Shown here in pieces: positions 7,115-10,882 of a stretch of 10,882 nt of DNA. The notes beneath the pieces were generated by a model. It was not told where the DNA came from and searched no databases. It was given only the letters and a program-made list of their open reading frames with translations. The stretch lies in assembly GCA_014380255.1 (NCBI GenBank), contig JACMKG010000140.1, positions 1 to 10,882 of the forward strand, written 5' to 3'. Each line of letters opens with the position of its first letter. Within the stretch, counting starts at the first letter, position 1. The translations under genes were made by a program, and so were the position numbers. Origin of the DNA: Prolixibacteraceae bacterium. Its GTDB lineage: Bacteria; Bacteroidota; Bacteroidia; Bacteroidales; Prolixibacteraceae.

Positions 7115-7660
7115 CTACTTGATCATCCTTGATTGTGTAATGGCCGACAGCCCACGCATGAATCCCTTTTGATAGGAAAGGATAATTCTTTCTACCAGTC
7201 CGGTTCCTGTTTCTATTTCAGCATAAATGATTTTCACTTCTTCAATATCCTTTTCAGCCTTATCCTTTTCCGATCTCAACTCTTCCACCAAATCCATCAA
7301 TCCCGCCCTGCTTCTTGAGCTGATTTGAACCTCATAATCTCTGATTTTCTTGTCGTAATAATTGATGACCCTTCTAAGAAGTAGTTGCAGATCAAGCTTT
7401 ATGAGTTTGATTCCATCGGATTTATTGCTGTTATCGGCATTGATGAGCGCATCGTTGTAGCCCTTTGTCTCGTAGTCAGCCTGGAGAAATGCATACACGA
7501 CTTCAATGCCGTTGGCCTGGCCATTTATAAAATGCGTGGTCATATGCTCCTGAGATTCTTTATTGTGGGCAGAAAGGTCCCGTGGAACCTGGGAAGGGTC
7601 CTGATTGGTCGAAGCACTGGTTGACGGTTGGTTTTGTCTGAAAATATTAAAGAGTCCCAT
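7115..7660 (-). CDS. Hypothetical coiled-coil protein, 181 aa
   Basis: I do not recognise a family. The protein begins MGLFNIFRQ, followed by a polar, probably disordered stretch rich in Ser, Thr, Gln and Asn (about residues 9-40). A predicted helical part follows: GIEVVYAFLQADYETKG (51-67), then a long amphipathic helix or coiled coil (LQLLLRRVINYYDKKIRDYEV, 91-111; LMDLVEELRSEKDKAEKDIEEV, 121-142) and a final helix ending SRMIK. No signal peptide or membrane span, so probably cytoplasmic. It lies upstream of the DUF4407 gene on the same strand and shares its coiled-coil character, which suggests but does not prove a joint role. Composition looks like a real gene; the N-terminal MGLF start is a common pattern. 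Confidence 0.75.
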   Translation of the reverse strand: MGLFNIFRQNQPSTSASTNQDPSQVPRDLSAHNKESQEHMTTHFINGQANGIEVVYAFLQADYETKGYNDALINADNSNKSDGIKLIKLDLQLLLRRVINYYDKKIRDYEVQISSRSRAGLMDLVEELRSEKDKAEKDIEEVKIIYAEIETGTGLVERIILSYQKGFMRGLSAITQSRMIK

Positions 7661-8089
7661 TGCTATCCATTTATTTAAAGTGAAAGAATTACTGGATGTA
7701 TGCGACCTATGAGCCGTTCAGCGTCGTTCCGCTGGCTATGATTATGCCAAAGTCAGCATTCATAGCCTTGCTAGGTTAAAATTCATTCTGTAATATACGT
7801 TACGCATCTCCACCAGGCATAGATAATAACGTATAAACCGATCCAATGTTATAGAATGTTTGATATTCATTCAAATATCCAATATCGAATAAGGATCTTG
7901 AAACACATAGGCACATAGGACTCATAGAATTATTTATAACTATGTGTCCTATGTGCCTATGTGTTTATTTCCTTTTAGCTTTCCTTTTTCCCACAGGTTG
8001 TACCTATGGCTAATAACATTCGACTCCTTCAGAGTCGGCCTTCTGTCTCCTTTTAACTTTTGACTTCTCCCTTTTGCCTTGTTCCTCCC
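7661..8089. other. Gene-free spacer with small hairpins
   Basis: No open frame here looks like a gene. Besides the palindrome at 7901-7966 it holds TATACGTTA (7794-7802) inverted at 7827-7835, and a 6-bp hairpin CGACTC/GAGTCG (8021-8026 with 8032-8037) in a context (ACAGGTTGTACCTATGGCTA) that looks like dispersed repeat material. Confidence 0.5.
7901..7966. repeat. Long near-perfect palindrome
   Basis: Arms 7901-7921 and 7946-7966 are perfect 21-nt reverse complements (core ACACATAGGCACATAGGAC). After one T/T mismatch the pairing continues CATAG/CTATG (7923-7927 with 7940-7944), leaving a 12-nt AT loop. Each arm itself holds two direct copies of CACATAGG. It could act as a bidirectional terminator or be an intergenic repeat element; no poly-T run is diagnostic. 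Confidence 0.85.
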
Positions 8090-8345
8090 TTACCAATCCC
8101 CACCAGCGCCGGCCCCGCCAAAGCGTCCTCCCTTGAAGATAACCTCATCCTCTTTCGGGCTATTCATTTGGTGTCCGCCCAAGGTTTGGGAGGCGATAAA
8201 GGCCGTTAAATCCGATGAATTCCATTGATCATGCAGGAGCTCTTCCCGGGTGAAACCACTGATTGGTTTGTATCGCCTCCAGCAAACGATGTTGCTGATC
8301 GCTGATCAGGTTACGATGAAATAACTCCTTGTGAATATCTTGCAT
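8090..8345 (-). pseudogene. Decayed gene relic: start fragment and Gly-rich C-terminal tail in different frames
   Basis: Two protein-like pieces lie head to tail in different frames. An ATG at 8345 opens MQDIHKELFHRNLISDQQHR followed by LLEAIQ, resembling the N-terminal helix of DUF2157-type membrane proteins; this frame then runs out at a TGA (8231-8229). From about 8269 a second frame reads YKPISGFTREELLHDQW, then DLTAFIASQTLGG, and ends KGGRFGGAGAGGDW at the TAA at 8092-8090. Such a Gly-rich tail ending in W is typical of TPM/YgcG-like and DUF2207-like exported proteins. The switch falls near 8268. The simplest reading is that a large frame-breaking deletion removed the middle of one gene, or fused the ends of two neighbours. 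The relic nature is fairly clear; both family names are tentative. Confidence 0.55.
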
Positions 8346-8491
8346 CGATTGGTTTGAATGGATTCCGAAAGGTAGCTAAAGGAACGGAAATATCCCAATC
8401 ATAAGTCAAAACTCAATTACCAACTAAAACAAAATCAGAATGAACTAAACTCTAATTTACTGAGATGAAATCTACGCGGGATTATTGTGAC

Positions 8492-8511
8492 GCCGCTAAG
8501 GCGGCCTTTTT
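8492..8511 (+). terminator. GC-rich hairpin with T-run (terminator-like)
   Basis: GCCGC (8492-8496), loop TAAG, GCGGC (8501-8505), then C and five T. It looks like a short intrinsic terminator on the plus strand, but no plus gene ends just before it. It may belong to the neighbouring hairpin cluster. Confidence 0.4.
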
Positions 8512-8517
8512 GTGGGC

Positions 8518-8587
8518 GGTATGTCAATCCTACCATACCATGACCGCTAACGCGGCTTTTCAGGTGCGTAGCACCGATAGTATGGTA
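8518..8587 (+). repeat. Hairpin cluster that can form a three-way junction
   Basis: TACCATAC (8531-8538) pairs with GTATGGTA (8580-8587). Inside lie two further hairpins: CCGC-TAAC-GCGG (8544-8555) and GGTGC-GTA-GCACC (8563-8575). The 8534-8539 segment CATACC can instead pair with GGTATG at 8518-8523, so two folds exclude each other. No gene is recognised in 8461-8669. Confidence 0.55.
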
Positions 8588-8669
8588 GAGTCAAGCGGAC
8601 AACACTGCACGAAGGGTTCTTTCAACACTTGCAGCTTCAATCCTATAAATGTCTATCCGCCAAAGCCTC

Positions 8670-9128
8670 TTATTTGGGCAGCGAACCAAAAAACTTCTTC
8701 ACCCGGTGATGAAATTTATGGATGCCTTCCGGTTCTGTGTACATGAAAATGCATTGATGATGAATCGTATTCAGCTGGTTTTGCTGAGCCAGTTTCAGCG
8801 CCTCCGGGGTATCAGAGAGCTGCTGAATCCACACGTCCTTTATTCCCTTGGCAATGGCTTGTTTCATAACAGATTCGGTCTGGCTCTTGGGAGTCATAAC
8901 CAATAAGTGGTCGACACTATCGGGAAGCATGGCCAGGGTGGGTACTCGTTGGTTCTCCATTTCATTGGATTCAAAAAAGGGATTCACATACCACAGGTTG
9001 TACCCAAGCTTGCTTAAGTGCCTAGCCACTTGTGCACTAAAGCTTTTCTCATTTCTCGACGCTCCGGCAATAGCTATTGACTTGCAATCGAGAAAGTGGT
9101 CGATTTTGTGTTTACTGATCAGTTCCAT
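8670..9128 (-). CDS. CoA-binding domain protein (YccU-like)
   Basis: A small Rossmann-fold protein of the CoA_binding_2 family (YccU group), 152 aa from the chosen start, close to the usual 130-150 aa. The nucleotide-binding loop is SIAIAGASRNEKSFS (residues 17-31), followed by the YNLWYVNP strand, the DSVDHLLVMTP segment and KDVWIQQ, which are the expected alternating beta strands. These proteins bind CoA in vitro for some members; the cell role is unknown. An in-frame GTG at 9194 would add 22 residues (LDQGLGCQQ...) lying in repeat-like DNA, so the ATG at 9128, preceded by an A-rich leader and starting directly before the first helix, is preferred. Stands alone on the minus strand. Confidence 0.87.
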   Translation of the reverse strand: MELISKHKIDHFLDCKSIAIAGASRNEKSFSAQVARHLSKLGYNLWYVNPFFESNEMENQRVPTLAMLPDSVDHLLVMTPKSQTESVMKQAIAKGIKDVWIQQLSDTPEALKLAQQNQLNTIHHQCIFMYTEPEGIHKFHHRVKKFFGSLPK

Positions 9129-9189
9129 TTGTTTTTTTTCTTTTAGAAATGTTGATTCAAAAACTTGTTGACAACCTAATCCTTGATCT

Positions 9190-9205
9190 AACACCCTACG
9201 GGGTT
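9190..9205. repeat. Small hairpin upstream of the CoA-binding gene
   Basis: AACACCC-TAC-GGGGTT: a short imperfect palindrome 62 bp upstream of the ATG at 9128. The stretch 9206-9368 shows nothing else that I recognise. Confidence 0.4.
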
Positions 9206-9368
9206 AAAAATCTTTTCAACGATCCTTTCCTATTCGTCTTGCCCATCAATCGGTCCTGTTCAATTCCATCCCTAAATAAAGTACCAATCCCCGGAGAATC
9301 GTGCGGTTGCACAAGCAAAATTACGAATTAAAAAGCAAGAAATCCATTGGTACAACATGATTATCCCA

Positions 9369-9440
9369 ACCCGGGATTTTAATCCATTGGGCACAATTAA
9401 TAATATCGTTTTTTCCCCGGGGTTGAAATCAATGGGCTAC
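9369..9440 (-). repeat. Two decayed REP-like units (minus orientation)
   Basis: Unit a (about 9370-9393): CCCGGGATTTTAATCC, then ATTGGGCAC, where the CTAC tetranucleotide has decayed to GCAC. Unit b (about 9416-9440): CCCGGGGTTGAAATCAATGGG followed by CTAC (9437-9440, GTAG on the minus strand). Both are followed by a shared spacer ATTAATAATATC, which shows a tandem origin together with the intact unit at 9454-9477. Confidence 0.65.
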
Positions 9441-9453
9441 CATTAATAATATC

Positions 9454-9477
9454 CCCGGGATTGAAATCCCGGGCTAC
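9454..9477 (-). repeat. Intact REP unit, minus orientation
   Basis: On the minus strand: GTAG followed by CCCGGGATT-TC-AATCCCGGG, a perfect 9-bp stem with a 2-nt loop. GTAG at the foot of a hairpin is the hallmark that REP-associated transposases recognise. CTAC overlaps the first bases of the large stem at 9474. Confidence 0.75.
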
Positions 9478-9568
9478 AAAATCTACCGAGCCTACGGCTC
9501 TGCACTTCGAACGGGCATTGTCGCGATGCCGGGGGACGCAAGAGCCGTAGGCTCGGGGCATTTTGTAG
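9474..9568. repeat. Large structured inverted repeat (BIME-like core), left copy
   Basis: CTACAAAAT (9474-9482) pairs with ATTTTGTAG (9560-9568), and after a 4-nt mismatch (CTAC/GGGC) CGAGCCTACGGCTCT (9487-9501) pairs perfectly with AGAGCCGTAGGCTCG (9541-9555). Inside is a smaller GGCAT/ATGCC hairpin around TGTCGCG. The left and centre part recurs inverted at 10269-10341, on the other side of the transposase. Both outer ends run into GTAG-hairpin units pointing outward. Confidence 0.8.
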
Positions 9569-9588
9569 CAACGGATTTTAATCCGTTG
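9565..9588 (+). repeat. REP unit, plus orientation
   Basis: GTAG (9565-9568) then CAACGGATT-TT-AATCCGTTG (9569-9588), a perfect 9-bp stem. All 24 bases are identical to the unit at 10338-10361 across the transposase gene. Confidence 0.8.
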
Positions 9589-9611
9589 AATAGGCGGGGG
9601 CGGTAGATATT

Positions 9612-9669
9612 GTAGCAATGGATTTTAATCCATGGAGAAATTCAAACCATGGAATTTTAATGCGTTGAA
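9612..9669 (+). repeat. Two further REP-like units (plus orientation, second decayed)
   Basis: GTAG (9612-9615) then CAATGGATT-TT-AATCCATGG (9616-9635), one mismatch in the stem; preceded by CGGTAGATATT, close to the CGGTAGATTTT before the unit at 10338. A degraded copy follows at about 9646-9669 (CCATGGAATTTTAATGCGTTG without GTAG). Confidence 0.65.
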
Positions 9670-9751
9670 GATGGGATCTATATGCAATAATATATGTATA
9701 TTTAATAACACCCAATTATTCCTGTAAATACACCAATCCACATTCACTATC

Positions 9752-10213
9752 ATGGCAAACACCTATCACCAGGTTTATATCCACACTGTTTTCGCGGTAA
9801 AATACCGGGATGCGGTGATTCTGCCTCCATGGCGTCCATTGTTGCATGAGGTGATCGGTAGTTTAATTAGTGAAACCGGTTGTAAAACCATTATTTCAAA
9901 TGGCATTGAAGATCATGTTCATTGTCTGGTGGGTTTGAGACCCGTTGTTTCCATCTCGGAACTCATGAAAACGGTAAAGGCTAAATCATCCAAATACATC
10001 AATGACCACCGGCTGACCAATAGCCGTTTTGAATGGCAGGAAGGATACGGTGTGTTTTCGTACGGCCATTCCCAGATTGAACATGTTTTCAACTATATCG
10101 CAACCCAGGAAGCCCACCACAGCAAACAAACCTTCAAAGAGGAATATCTGGTCCTGTTGGATGCCTTTCAGGTGCCGTATGACCAACGGTATATCTTTGC
10201 AGATCTGACATGA
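9752..10213 (+). CDS. REP-associated tyrosine transposase (RAYT, IS200-like Y1/HUH family)
   Basis: A 153-aa single-strand DNA transposase of the IS200/IS605 TnpA type, in the REP-associated (TnpA_REP) setting. Key residues are all present: the HUH metal motif His55-Val-His57 in EDHVHCLV, the WQEGYGVFSYGHS block (95-107) and the catalytic tyrosine Tyr115 in NYIATQEAHH with Gln119. Such enzymes cut and join single-stranded DNA at hairpins and are held to spread or maintain REP sequences. The gene is intact, starts at an ATG without Shine-Dalgarno behind an AT-rich leader, and is bracketed by GTAG-hairpin REP units and an inverted structured module, which supports RAYT rather than a free IS200. 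No TnpB/IscB-type partner gene is in the window. Confidence 0.92.
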   Translation: MANTYHQVYIHTVFAVKYRDAVILPPWRPLLHEVIGSLISETGCKTIISNGIEDHVHCLVGLRPVVSISELMKTVKAKSSKYINDHRLTNSRFEWQEGYGVFSYGHSQIEHVFNYIATQEAHHSKQTFKEEYLVLLDAFQVPYDQRYIFADLT

Positions 10214-10268
10214 ATCCAACCCGGAATTGAAATGGTTGGATATAGAATGATTATTAAAATCCGTGCTA

Positions 10269-10341
10269 CTCTTGCGTTCCCCGGCATCGCGACAATGCCC
10301 GTTCAAAGCATGCAGAGCCGTAGGCTCGGTAGATTTTGTAG
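10269..10341 (-). repeat. Large structured repeat, right copy (inverted, truncated)
   Basis: The reverse complement of 9474-9545 with only a few differences (GCGTTCCCCGGCATCGCGAC against GCGTCCCCCGGCATCGCGAC; GTTCAAAGCATGC against GTTCGAAGTGC). The partner arm that would close the long stem is missing: the sequence left of 10269 only shows CTACT. It therefore cannot form the full left-hand structure. Confidence 0.8.
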
Positions 10342-10361
10342 CAACGGATTTTAATCCGTTG
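10338..10361 (+). repeat. REP unit right of the transposase
   Basis: GTAG (10338-10341) plus CAACGGATT-TT-AATCCGTTG (10342-10361), identical to the unit at 9565-9588. It ends 26 bp before the next gene. Confidence 0.8.
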
Positions 10362-10387
10362 GTCAGTCAGTTACAAAAAAACATTTT

Positions 10388-10834
10388 ATGACAACAGAAG
10401 TAAAATCAACAGCTGAACACGATCAATTAAGCAGATTTGTTGGTCGCTGGAATACAGAAGGGAAAATTCGGGCAACCCATACAAGCCCTGAAGTGAAAAT
10501 CATGGGAACAGACACCTATGAATGGTTTCCTGGGGAATACTTTTTATTGCATAAGGTGGACGTATGGGTAGGTGATGATAAAAATGAAACCTTTGAAGTG
10601 ATTGGCTTTGACAAACGCATTGGAAAATACACCATGCAACACTATGACAACAAAGGAAATTCGGGAACTATGACAGCCACTTACGAAAAAGGCGTTTGGG
10701 TATTCCAGGGAGAAACATTACGGTTTACCGGAGGATTTAAAAATGAATACAACGAATTTTCCAGCATTTGGGAACAGTTAACGAATGGCCAAAACTGGAC
10801 TCATTGGATGGATATTAAATTAATTAAAACGTGA
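10388..10834 (+). CDS. DUF1579-like protein
   Basis: A 148-aa soluble protein without signal peptide or membrane span. The N-terminal FVGRWNTEGKI (residues 17-27), the central GTDTYEWFPGEYFLLHKVDV segment, IGFDKRIGKYTMQHYDNKGN and the closing SSIWEQLTNGQNWTHWMDIKLIK are the alternating strands expected of the DUF1579 family, a lipocalin-like beta-barrel group of unknown function that often acts on small molecules or organises as an environmental-response protein. The ATG at 10388 has an A-rich leader with no Shine-Dalgarno. Its upstream region is almost wholly REP sequence, so its promoter must lie within or beyond the repeat. Complete at both ends. Confidence 0.75.
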   Translation: MTTEVKSTAEHDQLSRFVGRWNTEGKIRATHTSPEVKIMGTDTYEWFPGEYFLLHKVDVWVGDDKNETFEVIGFDKRIGKYTMQHYDNKGNSGTMTATYEKGVWVFQGETLRFTGGFKNEYNEFSSIWEQLTNGQNWTHWMDIKLIKT

Positions 10835-10856
10835 TGCAGGGTAGGAATCGGACCAT

Positions 10857-10875
10857 GCGATTTTTAATCGCTTTT
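10857..10875 (+). terminator. Hairpin with T-run after the DUF1579-like gene
   Basis: GCGATT-TTT-AATCGC (10857-10871) followed by TTTT, 22 bp after the stop codon. It fits a weak intrinsic terminator. The shape (ATGCGATTTTTAATCGC) also recalls the REP hairpins upstream, and a GTAG stands at 10841-10844, so a decayed REP unit is the alternative. Confidence 0.5.
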
Positions 10876-10882
10876 CTTTACC

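Noticed and set aside
8465..8746. 93-codon plus-strand open frame
   Set aside because: It runs through the hairpin cluster and into the antisense of the CoA-binding gene; no family resemblance.
9129..9194. GTG start at 9194 for the CoA-binding protein
   Set aside because: The extra 22 residues overlap a small palindrome and lie outside the conserved fold; the ATG at 9128 fits the family length.
9397..9618. 73-codon minus-strand open frame through the REP array
   Set aside because: It crosses several palindromic repeats and has no protein-like features.
9752..10213. Complete IS200/IS605 insertion sequence with TnpB or guide RNA
   Set aside because: No TnpB/IscB-like gene is present in the window, and the flanks are REP units rather than typical IS ends, so only the RAYT reading is supported.

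Overview
The window looks like chromosomal DNA of a Bacteroidota bacterium, probably a free-living or environmental Bacteroidia lineage. Three things point there: the protein families (DUF5020 outer-membrane protein, DUF4407, DUF2461), start codons that mostly sit behind A/T-rich leaders without a Shine-Dalgarno sequence, and at least two good matches to the Bacteroidota promoter box TAnnTTTG. Intergenic gaps are long and packed with short tandem and inverted repeats. The exact genus cannot be told from the sequence.

Layout. 1-321 holds no supported gene. 322-2530 is a minus-strand two-gene unit: a Tsx-like DUF5020 outer-membrane protein followed 11 bp later by an NCS2/AzgA-type nucleobase permease, with a candidate promoter at one end and an intrinsic terminator at the other. 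Together they suggest a two-membrane route for nucleosides or purine bases. 2757-3644 is a Tat-exported aldo/keto reductase on the plus strand, followed by about 480 bp of repeats and a terminator. 4121-4780 (minus) is a DUF2461 protein. 5165-5836 (plus) is ispD, the MEP-pathway cytidylyltransferase, with a promoter box only 16 bp from its ATG and a 20-nt tandem repeat upstream.

5862-7660 (minus) carries a DUF4407 four-helix membrane protein and, upstream of it, an unrecognised 181-aa coiled-coil protein; they may work together. 7661-8669 has no intact gene. It contains a long near-perfect palindrome, a decayed gene relic (8090-8345, minus) in which a start-codon fragment and a Gly-rich C-terminal tail lie in different frames, and a cluster of GC-rich hairpins. 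8670-9128 (minus) is a small CoA-binding (Rossmann) protein.

9369-10361 is the most striking region: a REP-associated tyrosine transposase (RAYT, HUH/Y1 family) flanked by REP-like units. Each of the well-preserved units is a GTAG tetranucleotide next to a 9-bp-stem hairpin; units left of the transposase point both ways, and a roughly 70-nt structured module occurs on both sides in inverted orientation. The last gene, 10388-10834, is a DUF1579-like protein starting 26 bp after a REP unit. The metabolic genes do not form one pathway; the window reads as single housekeeping or accessory genes separated by repeat-rich spacers.
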